Assembly (NCBI GenBank): GCA_047600765.1
Contig: JASGKF010000001.1
Location: 310,001 to 374,000, forward strand
Direction of reading: 5' to 3'
Origin: Viridibacterium sp047600765
Lineage (GTDB): Bacteria > Pseudomonadota > Gammaproteobacteria > Burkholderiales > Rhodocyclaceae
Length of the DNA: 64,000 bases
This document shows positions 34,142 to 43,340 of the stretch, piece after piece. Both the position numbers and the translations under genes were made by a program. The stretch's first letter is position 1, and every line of letters starts with the position of its first letter. Below the pieces are notes generated by a model. It saw only the letters and a list, made by a program, of their open reading frames with translations. It ran no database searches and was not told the origin of the DNA.

Positions 34142-34244
34142 GGCTCCCCCTTGTATGTTCTGGATTTTTCCGAGGGGTCACTTTAGCCTCAAACGCCCCC
34201 GGGCATCTGCGGTACCTGTCACACGCCATGCCATGTGCGAAACA

Positions 34245-34273
34245 AAAAAGCCCGCCATGTTGGCGGGCTTTTT
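34245..34273. terminator. Terminator of the PL9 gene
   Basis: AAAAAGCCCGCCA, loop TGT, TGGCGGGCTTTTT. Symmetric, so it can stop transcription from both sides. It follows the PL9 stop on the minus strand. Confidence 0.88.
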
Positions 34274-34288
34274 GTTGGCTGACGGCGC

Positions 34289-35599
34289 TCAGTACTCGAA
34301 GGCGCCGAGGTCGGGGTAACTGCCGTTGTAAGGCAGCTTCACGTCACCGCCCTTGTTGATGAGATCGCTACCGCTCTTGAGGTGCAGCTTGGTGTGCACC
34401 GGCAGGCTGCCATCGGATTGGCGCGAAGCATCCCAGCCACTGGTCGACACGGACTGGAAGTCCGAATCCGACACGCTGACGCCGGTGCCGGCATCCCAGG
34501 AGTTGTAGCGCGTATTCACGCCCGAGGTGTTGACCAGCAAAGTGCCCTTGTACGCGATGTTGTTGCGCAGGGTGCCGAGGTTCACAGCGTTACCGCTCGA
34601 GTCGATGCCGAGCATGTTGAAGTCGCTGCCATTGTTGTAGCTGGTGTTGTTGAAGTAGTCATTGGCAACCGGATGGTGGTTGGCGTACACGCCGCTGGCC
34701 TTGTTGTTGAAGGCGACCGACTGACGCAGGATGTGCTTGGGCGCGCCCGACACATACACACCACCATAGCCGCCGACCTTGAAGCCATTGCCATTGCCTG
34801 CCGCCACCGGCGTCGTGGTGCCCGGCAGGTAGCCATGCGACCAGGCCCAGGAGTTCTCGATGGTCACGCTGGAATAGGCGTTGATGAGATCGAAGCCGTC
34901 ATCCGAGTTGTTCCAGGCGCGGCAGCCACGGAACACGTTGCCGGGGTAGCCAGCCTTGATGTGAGCGCCGAAACCATCCGCGCTCTGCCCTGCGCCGTTG
35001 GAGGTCTTGGGATCGTAGTTGTCATGCGAGTCGGTGTTGAGCACGAGGTTGTAGCCACCGTTCTGGATGAACACGCCAGCGCCCTGGATGTTGTGCACGT
35101 TGAGCGTGTCGAGCACGTTGTTGCTGCCGTTGATCCACACACCCCAGGATTCGTGGTTGAGGTTGTTCCCCTGCAGCACGCCCTTGATCTCCAGGCCCTT
35201 GAGGCTGACCCACGAAGCCGTGATGTTGAAACCCTTGATGCGGCAGTTGTCCGTCATCTTGCTGAAGTCGAACACCGGTTTCTCACCCGGGTAGGCGTAG
35301 TACTTGATCGGGTTGCTGGTTGCGCCGCTCTTGTTGAGCAGGATGGCGTTGACCGTGTCGGTCTGCGAGGCGCAGGTATTCACGCCCTTGGTGATGCTGT
35401 AGGTGCCGCCGCGGATGTAGACCGTATCGCCGGCCACTGCGGTCGTCTGCGCACGCGTCACCGACTTCCAGGGCGCAGAAGAACTCCCCGCAGCGCTGTC
35501 ACTGCCGCTCGGCGAAACATAATAGGTCGCGGCCGATGCGGCGCCCGAGGCGCCCAGCACCAAGCCGGCCAGCATGAACTGGCTGAAGGATGATTTCAT
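34289..35599 (-). CDS. Secreted PL9-type pectate lyase
   Basis: A 436-residue protein starting at ATG 35599 with GGAGAC upstream. Signal peptide to about residue 23 (ASA-ATYYVSPSGSD). The N-terminal SAPWKSVTRAQTTAVAGDTV and VYIRGGTYSI are typical of secreted right-handed helices (DUF1565-like start). The PL9 calcium-site block NNSDDGFDL is at 230-238, preceded by DGFGAHIKAGYPGNVFRGC. PL9 enzymes cleave polygalacturonate by beta-elimination with a lysine base; the exact lysine cannot be assigned by eye. No Cys module or serine linker, unlike the PL3 group. Confidence 0.85.
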   Translation of the reverse strand: MKSSFSQFMLAGLVLGASGAASAATYYVSPSGSDSAAGSSSAPWKSVTRAQTTAVAGDTVYIRGGTYSITKGVNTCASQTDTVNAILLNKSGATSNPIKYYAYPGEKPVFDFSKMTDNCRIKGFNITASWVSLKGLEIKGVLQGNNLNHESWGVWINGSNNVLDTLNVHNIQGAGVFIQNGGYNLVLNTDSHDNYDPKTSNGAGQSADGFGAHIKAGYPGNVFRGCRAWNNSDDGFDLINAYSSVTIENSWAWSHGYLPGTTTPVAAGNGNGFKVGGYGGVYVSGAPKHILRQSVAFNNKASGVYANHHPVANDYFNNTSYNNGSDFNMLGIDSSGNAVNLGTLRNNIAYKGTLLVNTSGVNTRYNSWDAGTGVSVSDSDFQSVSTSGWDASRQSDGSLPVHTKLHLKSGSDLINKGGDVKLPYNGSYPDLGAFEY

Positions 35600-35809
35600 T
35601 GTTTGTCTCCGTCTTGTATGAGCAGTGCTCTGATTGCACGTCATGGCGTGCTGGCATCACTCTACTGAAGGCATACAAGCCGGGCCCTACTGCAATTGCC
35701 TTACTGCAGGGCGTTGCATGCGATCAGCTGACCACACCGCATCGCAGCACAGAAAAGCAGCGGCCCCGATGCTGGCGACCGCAGTGTTCAGCCGGGGCTA
35801 GCCGCTGTT

Positions 35810-37273
35810 TCAGTAACGCACCAGCACGCGGTACTTCAGAGTGGCGCTGCCATTGGCCGGCACGCTGATCTTCCATTGCGCCACGCCGGCAGCAATTTTC
35901 TCGTGCTTGTGCGATTGCTCGAGCATGCTCCAGTCACCCGGTACGGGTTCGCGCACGGTCACCGTCACAGCCTCGGGCTTGGCATTGCGCAACACGATCT
36001 CGTAAGCGCTCTCGTGAATGTTGCGCGGGCTCGATTCGCGACGACGGAAGTCGGTCTGCTTCTTGTCCGCCGTCACGTCGAACGCTTCGCCAAGCTTGAG
36101 GCGTACGGTTTCGTTCTTCGGCGTGTGATCGATACGGTCTTCACCGACAAACTGTGCGTTGCCTGCACTGTCACGTTTGTACACGCGCACCACGCCCTTG
36201 GGTAGCGGCAAGCCGAGACCACTGCCCTCCTTGTTGACGAACTCGACGAAGACACCCACCTTGATCTTGCTGCCGATTTCACCCGCGGCGTTTCCGTAGT
36301 AATGGGGAGATCCTTCGAGCAACAGCTCCTTCTTCATCGGCACGCCGGTCGCATCGAGCAGTGACACCTGCTTGGTCTGGTTGTTGGCCAGCGTGGTGGG
36401 ACGCTGCAGGGTGTAGAGGTGATATTCGAACAGGCTCTCCTGTGCCATGGCGGCCTTGGCCATCATCGGTGCGGGCGCGGCACGCCGCAGTTCGTACAGG
36501 TTGGCGACCTCCTCCTCGCGCACACGATTCACATCCCCCGCCACGAGTTGCAGACGGGCATTGCCGAAACTCGTCCCGCTGCGATTGTCGAGCGTCACCC
36601 AGCCATTGAGGTCCAGCGTAACGTCGTCCTGGCTCAGCTCGGCCACATAGTCAGCTTTCCACGAAAGCCCGCCGGTGAGATAGGACAGTTCGATGTCCTG
36701 TGTCCCCGCCTGCTTGCTGTTCAGCTGCGAGACCAGGGTCGGACGGTCGCGCAAGTTGCTGGGCACGTTGTCGAACACGATGCGGCCCGGCACGCCGGTT
36801 TCGATACGGTCGCCGATCTTCAGCACGACGCCCTCCGCCGCGGCCAGCACTTCGGCTGTTTCGGTTGTCTCGGCGCCCGTCATCGGGTGCGTTCTCACGA
36901 TGCGCACCGTGCGGCCCACGGACTTTTCCAGCAGGCGCGCCGGTGTCAGCAGGTCGTAGTCGAAATTCTGCTCCAGCAGGCGCAGACCGCCAGGATTGGT
37001 GAGATTGCGCAGCAACGCGGTCTGGGGACGGATCTGCGCGCTGACATCACGCAAGGCCAGACGATTGAAACCCGCATCCAGCGCCACACGCCGCACCTCT
37101 TTCACCAGCGCAAGGTCCTGGTTGTAGACCGTGACAGCCACGCTGCGCTGGTCTTCCAGCGTGCTGCGTCGCTCTGGCGCGTCGGCAGCAAAGCTCGCAG
37201 CACTGGCGAACAGCAGGCTGACGGCAAGGGGCAGAAGTCGGGGGAAGGAAACGGATTGGCGGAAATCGCGCAT
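35810..37273 (-). CDS. Secreted DUF4139-domain protein
   Basis: A 487-residue protein with a signal peptide (LLPLAVSLLFASAASFA). The N-terminal SVAVTVYNQDLALVKEVRRV and the central ELSYLTGGLSWKADYVAELS are the hallmark blocks of the DUF4139 family, beta-rich periplasmic or surface proteins of unknown function. The C-terminal half has many alternating-strand segments, ending VPANGSATLKYRVLVRY. No enzymatic motif. The upstream gap to the GAF-EAL gene is about 220 bp. Confidence 0.82.
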   Translation of the reverse strand: MRDFRQSVSFPRLLPLAVSLLFASAASFAADAPERRSTLEDQRSVAVTVYNQDLALVKEVRRVALDAGFNRLALRDVSAQIRPQTALLRNLTNPGGLRLLEQNFDYDLLTPARLLEKSVGRTVRIVRTHPMTGAETTETAEVLAAAEGVVLKIGDRIETGVPGRIVFDNVPSNLRDRPTLVSQLNSKQAGTQDIELSYLTGGLSWKADYVAELSQDDVTLDLNGWVTLDNRSGTSFGNARLQLVAGDVNRVREEEVANLYELRRAAPAPMMAKAAMAQESLFEYHLYTLQRPTTLANNQTKQVSLLDATGVPMKKELLLEGSPHYYGNAAGEIGSKIKVGVFVEFVNKEGSGLGLPLPKGVVRVYKRDSAGNAQFVGEDRIDHTPKNETVRLKLGEAFDVTADKKQTDFRRRESSPRNIHESAYEIVLRNAKPEAVTVTVREPVPGDWSMLEQSHKHEKIAAGVAQWKISVPANGSATLKYRVLVRY

Positions 37274-37494
37274 GATGGCCTCGTGTGATGAATGAATGGG
37301 TCGTGCGGGTATTCAACGATCGACATGAGAAAACAGGGTTAAAGGATTGTTCCGCAACAACATGACGCCTGCGCAAACGCAGGTCGCGAGCGTGCCAGCC
37401 CAAGGGTTTACGGCAGCCGCTGCCCTAACGGGCAGGTATCCGTATGGCATCTGATTGGCCATATTGTGAGGATCTCACTCCGGGAGGCAATATC

Positions 37495-38730
37495 GTGGGT
37501 CAAGCTCTCAATACCCGTACCCTGCCAGGCCTGTTGCCTGCCTTCGGTCTGCCGTCCCTAGATGTATCGGGGTCCATCGATCACATCCTGCGCGCAGTAC
37601 GGCAGCATCTCGGCATGGACGTCGCATTCGTTTCGGAATTCACCGGTAACGAGCGCATCTTCCGCCATGTGGACGCTGCCGGATGGACGCCGATCTACAT
37701 GGGTGACTCGATTCCCATGGACGTGGGCTACTGCAAACGTGTCGTCGATGGCCGCCTGCCGCGCCTGATTCCCGACACCACGCAAGAGCCCGAGGCCATG
37801 GCGCTGCCGGAAACCACGAGCATTCCCATCGGCTCGCACCTCAGCGTGCCGATCCGTCTCTCTGACGGGCGCATCTACGGCACATTCTGCTGTTTCGGCT
37901 TTCACCCTGACAATTCGCTCAACCAGCGCGACCTGGGGATGATGGAAGCCTTCGCAGGGCTCGTGGCTTATCAGATCGACCTTGAGCTGCTGTCGCAGAA
38001 CGAGCGCAGCGCAAAGTTCGCACGCATCGAGGCAGCGCTGGCGCATGGCGGCCCGGAAATCGTCTTCCAGCCCATCTGCCGGCTGAGTGACGAGCGCTTC
38101 GTGGGAATGGAGTGCCTGTCACGCTTCCCGAACAGTCACGGGCACACACCAGACAAGTGGTTTGCCGAAGCGGCTGAAGTGGGGTTGGGGCCGGCGCTCG
38201 AAGTCAGCGCGATGCGCAATGCGCTGCGAGCGCTGACGCTCATGCCCGAGGACACATACCTGGCCATCAATGCTTCGCCCGAAACCGTGATGAGCCGGAA
38301 TTTCGACGCGATATTTGCCGGCGTCGATACCGAGCGCATCGTGCTGGAGCTCACCGAGCACGCCCACGTCGATGACTACGACGCGCTGCGGCGCAGTTTG
38401 AGCAGTCTGCGATCCCGTGGGGTGAAAGTGTCGATCGACGATGCCGGCGCGGGCTACGCCAGCATGCGCCACATCCTCAATCTGCAGCCGGAGATCATCA
38501 AGCTCGACATCAGCCTGACGCGAGCCATTGATCGTGATCGCTCACGCTGTGCGCTGGCTTCTGCCCTGGTGGAATTCGGCAAACAGACCGGCAGCAGCAT
38601 CCTGGCCGAAGGGGTGGAAACGGCCAGCGAGCTGGATCTGCTGCGCAAGCTGGGCGCGGACAAGGCCCAAGGCTATTTCCTTAGCCGGCCGCTGCCACTG
38701 GAAGACGCGCTGCGCTTCATGACGCACTGA
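37495..38730 (+). CDS. GAF-EAL cyclic-di-GMP phosphodiesterase
   Basis: About 411 residues from GTG 37495, preferred because GGGAGG lies about 8 bp upstream; an ATG at 37444 would add 17 residues of little character. Residues about 25-165 are a GAF domain (SIDHILRAVRQHLGMDVAFV, then HLSVPIRLSDGRIYGTFCC). The EAL domain follows. The signature is ECLSR instead of EALxR, but the other catalytic residues are present: AINASPE (Asn), VLELTEH (Glu), SIDDAGAG (Asp-Asp), IIKLD (Lys) and AEGVE (Glu). Activity is therefore likely. It is soluble, so it senses a cytosolic signal. Confidence 0.88.
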   Translation: MGQALNTRTLPGLLPAFGLPSLDVSGSIDHILRAVRQHLGMDVAFVSEFTGNERIFRHVDAAGWTPIYMGDSIPMDVGYCKRVVDGRLPRLIPDTTQEPEAMALPETTSIPIGSHLSVPIRLSDGRIYGTFCCFGFHPDNSLNQRDLGMMEAFAGLVAYQIDLELLSQNERSAKFARIEAALAHGGPEIVFQPICRLSDERFVGMECLSRFPNSHGHTPDKWFAEAAEVGLGPALEVSAMRNALRALTLMPEDTYLAINASPETVMSRNFDAIFAGVDTERIVLELTEHAHVDDYDALRRSLSSLRSRGVKVSIDDAGAGYASMRHILNLQPEIIKLDISLTRAIDRDRSRCALASALVEFGKQTGSSILAEGVETASELDLLRKLGADKAQGYFLSRPLPLEDALRFMTH

Positions 38731-38871
38731 CGAGGTATCGGGAGCGCCCGCCAGCCGGGCAGACGTGGCCGACACGCGCAGCCAAGCTGGCCACGCGTGG
38801 GCCGGATTTGTTCAGCCGGCGAAACGTCCCGGGCGGGAGCGCCGGCAAAAACCGTCATTCAAGAGTCAGGC

Positions 38872-39021
38872 TCAGTCCGCGTCTGCGTAACTGTCCCAAC
38901 GGCCGACGCCGAACTGTGTACTTTCGACATGCGCTTCGTCGAGGTAAGCCTGACGTTCGCTATCGATGTCCGAGGGCAGTTCTACGGGCTCTGCGGGGGC
39001 GACAACTTGACCGATGTTCAT
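38872..39021 (-). CDS. Small 49-residue acidic protein
   Basis: An intact frame with a strong AAGGAG (39028-39033, minus strand) 6 bp before the ATG. The product begins MNIGQVVAPAEPVELPSD and ends TQFGVGRWDSYADAD. It is acidic, has no signal peptide and no Cys. The ribosome-binding site and the GC-rich codon use support translation. Family unknown. Confidence 0.6.
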   Translation of the reverse strand: MNIGQVVAPAEPVELPSDIDSERQAYLDEAHVESTQFGVGRWDSYADAD

Positions 39022-39393
39022 GACGATCTCCTTGTAAAGGACGTTGGCGTGAAAAGCTGCTGGCGTTCAACATCACTGTAACAGAGGCCTGCCCGTATGT
39101 CGCGACGCAACACGCATGATCGTGATGCATTCGCGCAACCGGGTGGCGACTTTTTTCTTTTTGATATATTGCCTTAGCTGATCCCCGCGTCAATTGGGGC
39201 CCTCCCCCGGGAACCCGGCATTCCGCGCTGCAGCACAACCGCAAACCCACGCCAGATCTGCAATTCCACACATTTCGACGTCAGCAGGGCTACAGGATTC
39301 CGGACTTTCCGCCGATATTGTTACCGGAAACATCATAAGCTGGCGCCCCGCCTCGCCGGTCCTGAATCCCTGCACCACGGAACCCCACGCACC
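39022..39393. other. Intergenic region upstream of pectin methylesterase, about 370 bp
   Basis: A T-rich run with GATATATTG near 39150-39170 could hold a promoter. An operator-like palindrome is at 39319. No gene seen. Confidence 0.45.
39319..39332. promoter_or_regulatory. LacI-type operator-like site upstream of pectin methylesterase
   Basis: TGTTACCGGAAACA, a near-perfect palindrome with a central CCGG, close to the E. coli gluconate-repressor (LacI family) site TGTTACCGATAACA. It shares GTTACCGG with the site upstream of PL3 (29876). Confidence 0.45.
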
Positions 39394-41013
39394 ATGCTGT
39401 TACCTCTGTACCGCTTCTCCCTCCTCGCCCTGCTCTGCCTGCCGCTGTCCAGCGCCTTCGCAGCAGCCAGCCTGTCCGGCCGCGTGGAGCCCGCCATGGC
39501 AGAACCCGCGGCTCACATCGACGCGCGTCTCAAGCTGCGCTTCGATAGCGCCCCCACCATCGGTATTTCCGGCTTCATCAAGATCTTCAAGACCAGCAAC
39601 GACAAACTCGTCGACAGCATCGATCTGGGCGGCAGCGCTGCCAGCGGCGACACGCAGACCGCCATGCCGCGCGCCAATACCGAGGTCGATGCATTGGCAT
39701 CGGGCGTCTCCTGGGGTGCGGGTGCCCGTTACGTCTATTACCGACCAGTCGTGGTGCGTGGCGACACCGCCGTTGTCACGCTACACAACAACCGGCTGGA
39801 GCCGGATACCGAGTACTACGTGACGCTGGACGCGGGCGTGCTGTCGGGCAAGCTGGCAGGCGCCGACTTTGCAGGTGTGAAGCGCGAAGACGGCTGGCGC
39901 TTCAAGACGCGTGCCGCACACAAGCGCAGCAGCGTGACCGTCGACGATGATGGCGACGCCGACTTCCGCTCACTGCAGGGTGCCTTGAATCACATCATGA
40001 GCCTGTCGGACTCTGACGATGCCAGAGTGCCGAAGCAGATCAACCTGCGCAGCGGCGTGTATGAAGAGCTGCTGTTCCTGCGCGGTGTGCGCAACCTCAC
40101 CGTGCAAGGCGAGAGCCGCGATGGCGTCGTCGTCCATTACGACAACTACGAATCCTTCAACCCGGGCACGGGCGCCAGCGATGGCAGTGCGGGTAGCGGC
40201 TTTCTGCCCGGCTGCAACCCTGCCAGCAAGGCAAAGTGTGGGCGCGTCTACCTCAAGGGCGGCAGAGCCATGTGGCTGATCGAGGGCAGCGACCTGCTGA
40301 ACCTGCGCAACTTCACGCTGAAGAATTCGCACGTGAAAGTTAACAAGATCGGCGAAGCGTCCATCGACAACCAGGCCGAGACCATCTACTTCAACAGCGA
40401 GGGCCGTCTGCTGGCACGCGAGATGAACTTCATCTCGGCGCAGGACACCATTCTCGTCAAAGGCTGGAGCTGGTTCTACCGCAGCCTCATCGCTGGCGAT
40501 GTCGACTTCATCTGGGGCTACCCACGCGCGTCACTGTTCGAAGATTGCGAGATCCGCTCGGTACTGAACGTCACCAACAACACTGGTTACGTATTGCAGG
40601 CACGCGCCATCGGCAACATGCCAGGCTTCGTGTTCCTCAATAGCAAGCTGACTGCCGAAGAAGGCGTGCCGGAAGGTTCGGTCTACCTCGCCCGTAGCGG
40701 CGGGCAATCCTGTGGCTCACAGAACTGCGACAACGTCGCTTTCATCAATACGAAGATGGGCCCGCACATTGCCACGACCGGCTGGCTCGACAAGCCTTTG
40801 CCGTCACCCCGCCCGGCAAATTGCAGTGACGATCTGTGTGCGGGCTGGACCGAGTTCGGCAGCACCACGCTGGAGGGCAAGCCGCTCGACAACACGCAGC
40901 GGCTGGAACATGCCATCCAGATACCAGCTGTCACACAAGCGCGGCGCTACGCGACGCGCAACCAGGTGTTCCGCGACTTCGACCGCGGCGAGGGCTGGAC
41001 GCCCTCACCCTGA
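39394..41013 (+). CDS. Secreted CE8 pectin methylesterase with N-terminal Ig-like domain
   Basis: A 539-residue protein. Signal peptide (LLALLCLPLSSAFA), an Ig-like/fibronectin-like domain at about 30-165 (ARLKLRFDSAPTIGISGFIK, EYYVTLDAGVLSG), then the CE8 beta-helix. Catalytic motifs: SAQDTILV with Asp351, GDVDFIWG with Asp371 (spacing like the D178/D199 pair of Dickeya PemA), a QAR segment and YLAR with the substrate-binding Arg. It removes methyl groups from pectin, releasing methanol and exposing polygalacturonate to the PL3 and PL9 lyases. Its stop lies 2 bp from the convergent hflX stop, with no terminator between. Confidence 0.9.
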   Translation: MLLPLYRFSLLALLCLPLSSAFAAASLSGRVEPAMAEPAAHIDARLKLRFDSAPTIGISGFIKIFKTSNDKLVDSIDLGGSAASGDTQTAMPRANTEVDALASGVSWGAGARYVYYRPVVVRGDTAVVTLHNNRLEPDTEYYVTLDAGVLSGKLAGADFAGVKREDGWRFKTRAAHKRSSVTVDDDGDADFRSLQGALNHIMSLSDSDDARVPKQINLRSGVYEELLFLRGVRNLTVQGESRDGVVVHYDNYESFNPGTGASDGSAGSGFLPGCNPASKAKCGRVYLKGGRAMWLIEGSDLLNLRNFTLKNSHVKVNKIGEASIDNQAETIYFNSEGRLLAREMNFISAQDTILVKGWSWFYRSLIAGDVDFIWGYPRASLFEDCEIRSVLNVTNNTGYVLQARAIGNMPGFVFLNSKLTAEEGVPEGSVYLARSGGQSCGSQNCDNVAFINTKMGPHIATTGWLDKPLPSPRPANCSDDLCAGWTEFGSTTLEGKPLDNTQRLEHAIQIPAVTQARRYATRNQVFRDFDRGEGWTPSP

Positions 41014-41015
41014 TC

Positions 41016-42377
41016 TCACCACTCCGGGGGCGGCGCCACGCTGTCAGGGGGCGCCAGCTGTGCAAGCAAACGCTCGACGGCGGCCGGCTCACCACGCACC
41101 TGGAAGATGGCGCAATCTTCGTCCGCATCTTCGTGTAGCACCTGGCAATGCGCATAGATATCACGACGCAGATGCTGGGCCGACCAGGGCAGGCGCAGCT
41201 CTGCCTCGACCAGATCGCGCTGGAACCAGGAAACGATCTGCGCGTGCAGCGCAGCCACGTCATCAGGGCGCCGTGCGCTCATCACGATGCAGTCCGGATA
41301 CTTCGCGCGCAGCGCCGCGGCATGCTCGGCCTGCGCAGCTTCGTCCCCGACGGAGTCGATCTTGTTGAACACGGTCAGGCGCGGCACGTCGTGCGCGTCG
41401 ATTTCTGCCAGCACCTTGTCGGTCACTTCGCGCTGACGTTCGAATCCGGGGTCACCGGCATCGATCACGTGCAGCAGCAGGGCTGCATCGAGCGCCTCGT
41501 CCAGTGTCGACTTGAACGACGTCACCAGACCGTGCGGCAAATTCTTGATGAAGCCCACGGTGTCACTGACCAGCACGCGCGGCACGCTCTCCGGATGCAG
41601 CACACGTACGGTCGTGTCGAGCGTAGCAAACAGCTTGTTCTCGACCAGCACTTCGCTGCCGGTGAGCGCACGCATCAAGGTCGACTTGCCTGCATTCGTG
41701 TAACCCACCAGCGCAATACTGGCGAGCCCCTGACGTTGCTGACGACGGGAACGCTGCGTCTCGCGCGTCGCGTTCATGGCCTGGATTTCAAGCTGCAGCT
41801 CGGCAATGCGGTCGCGGATCTTGCGACGATCCAGCTCGGTGGCCGACTCCCCTGCTCCGCGCCCGCCCACGCCACTGCGCTGACGCCCCTGCGGCCCTGC
41901 CGCCTTGGCCGCTTCGCGCAGACGCGGCGCCATGTAGCCCAGGCGTGCGATCTCGACCTGCGCACGTGCCGCAGGGGTCCTCGCGTTGCGGTGGAAGATC
42001 TCGAGGATGACCATGGTACGGTCCATCACCTCGCAGCCCGTCTCCAGCTCCAGCTTGCGCAGCTGGGTCGGCGAGATTTCGTGGTCGACCAGCACCAGCT
42101 CGATCTCGCCTTCATGCCCTGCCGGCGCGGGGCTACCGTCCTCGGGCAAGGCCAGGCTCTCGACGTAGTCGTGGATCTCCTGCCGCTTGCCGACGCCCAG
42201 GTAGCCCGTGCTGTCAAAGCTCGCGCGCTTTTGCACGAAGGTATTCACGACCTTGAAGCCCAGCGTACGGGCCAGCTCGCGCAGCTCCATCAATGAGGCT
42301 TCGAATTCGCCGTCGCTGACGCTGGACAGCTGCACGGCCGCAATGACGGCACGCAGGGGGGCTTGCTCTTGTTGCAT
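41016..42377 (-). CDS. hflX: Ribosome-associated GTPase HflX
   Basis: A 453-residue GTPase. The N-terminal HflX domain contains LVDHEISPTQLRKLELETGC and MDRTMVILEIFHRNARTPAA, with the glycine-rich GRQRSGVGGRGAG linker. The G domain has G1 GYTNAGKST, G3 DTVGFIKNLPHGLV and G4 FNKID. HflX splits stalled or heat-damaged 70S ribosomes. In many proteobacteria it follows hfq; here no hfq is adjacent. ATG 42377 was preferred to a TTG one codon earlier. The last 30 residues (APPDSVAPPPEW) form a short unstructured tail. Confidence 0.95.
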   Translation of the reverse strand: MQQEQAPLRAVIAAVQLSSVSDGEFEASLMELRELARTLGFKVVNTFVQKRASFDSTGYLGVGKRQEIHDYVESLALPEDGSPAPAGHEGEIELVLVDHEISPTQLRKLELETGCEVMDRTMVILEIFHRNARTPAARAQVEIARLGYMAPRLREAAKAAGPQGRQRSGVGGRGAGESATELDRRKIRDRIAELQLEIQAMNATRETQRSRRQQRQGLASIALVGYTNAGKSTLMRALTGSEVLVENKLFATLDTTVRVLHPESVPRVLVSDTVGFIKNLPHGLVTSFKSTLDEALDAALLLHVIDAGDPGFERQREVTDKVLAEIDAHDVPRLTVFNKIDSVGDEAAQAEHAAALRAKYPDCIVMSARRPDDVAALHAQIVSWFQRDLVEAELRLPWSAQHLRRDIYAHCQVLHEDADEDCAIFQVRGEPAAVERLLAQLAPPDSVAPPPEW

Positions 42378-42660
42378 CAATCAGTTTCTTCCGGGTAAAG
42401 GCGGATTTTACCCTTCGGAAGGGCACACCTCAGCGCCAGATCCTGACCATTTCTGCCGCGCCTGTGACGACTTGCGGCACTCCTGCCTGCCTCCGGTCGG
42501 GCCAGACCAGCGGCCGGGGGTACCTCTACGACCGTTCCCGCCCCCCATTCCGCCACTGACAGCAAGTCGCGGAGCTCCTGTCAGATGGCGAACGGCACCC
42601 CCGGCCACAGGCACTCCGGATGCTTGATTCCAGGCATCGCGGCCGCCACCGGACTCCATC

Positions 42661-43194
42661 ATGACCTACCGCCCCTCCCCCCGCCTCGCAGCACTGCTGC
42701 GCCTTGGTGCCGCCATGGCCATCGTGCTGTCGCTCAACGGCTGCGCCGCCCTGGCCGTCAGCCTCGCCGGGGCGGGTGCCGGCGCCGGCCTGTCGCACCA
42801 GGTCAATGGCACCGCCAGCCGCACCTTCAGCGAACCCATCGAAAAGGTGGACGACGCCGTACGCCTGGCTGCCAAGTCCATGCTGCTGAACATCGAGGAC
42901 GTCAGCAGCCTCGACAACGGCATCCTCACCAAGGCCAAGGTCGCCGAGCTGAACATCACTGTAAAAATGGAAACCCTGTCACCCCGGCTCACCCGGGTCA
43001 GCGTGACGGCCCGCAAGGACATCCTGCGCGTGGACGGCGCCACAGCCAACGAGGTCGTCGCGCAGATCGAGCGCGCCATCGGCGAACTCAATACCACCGC
43101 CGCGCGCACCAACACGCCGAATGCCGTTAGCGGCGCGCGTTACGCGCCGCAAGACTCCCCACGCAAGACAGTACGGCGAAAGAACGACATCTGA
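42661..43194 (+). CDS. DUF3568-like lipoprotein
   Basis: A 177-residue protein with a signal peptide and a lipobox-like NGC (IVLSLNGC). The following AALAVSLAGAGAGAGLSHQV and TFSEPIEKVDDAVRLAAKSM resemble the small DUF3568 lipoprotein family. The C-terminal 40 residues are basic and disordered. Outer-membrane or periplasmic; function unknown. Some 280 bp upstream are without any gene. Confidence 0.72.
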   Translation: MTYRPSPRLAALLRLGAAMAIVLSLNGCAALAVSLAGAGAGAGLSHQVNGTASRTFSEPIEKVDDAVRLAAKSMLLNIEDVSSLDNGILTKAKVAELNITVKMETLSPRLTRVSVTARKDILRVDGATANEVVAQIERAIGELNTTAARTNTPNAVSGARYAPQDSPRKTVRRKNDI

Positions 43195-43340
43195 GTCGTC
43201 ACAATGGTAAGTCTCATCGAACCGGTGGCGACAAGCATCTCCATCACTTGTTCAGTATCACGACGAAGACTACAGGTGTCACACCGGCCAATGACGGTGT
43301 GATCGTCACTTTGGCCGTGCTTGTGCTGAAGCTCGCGATA

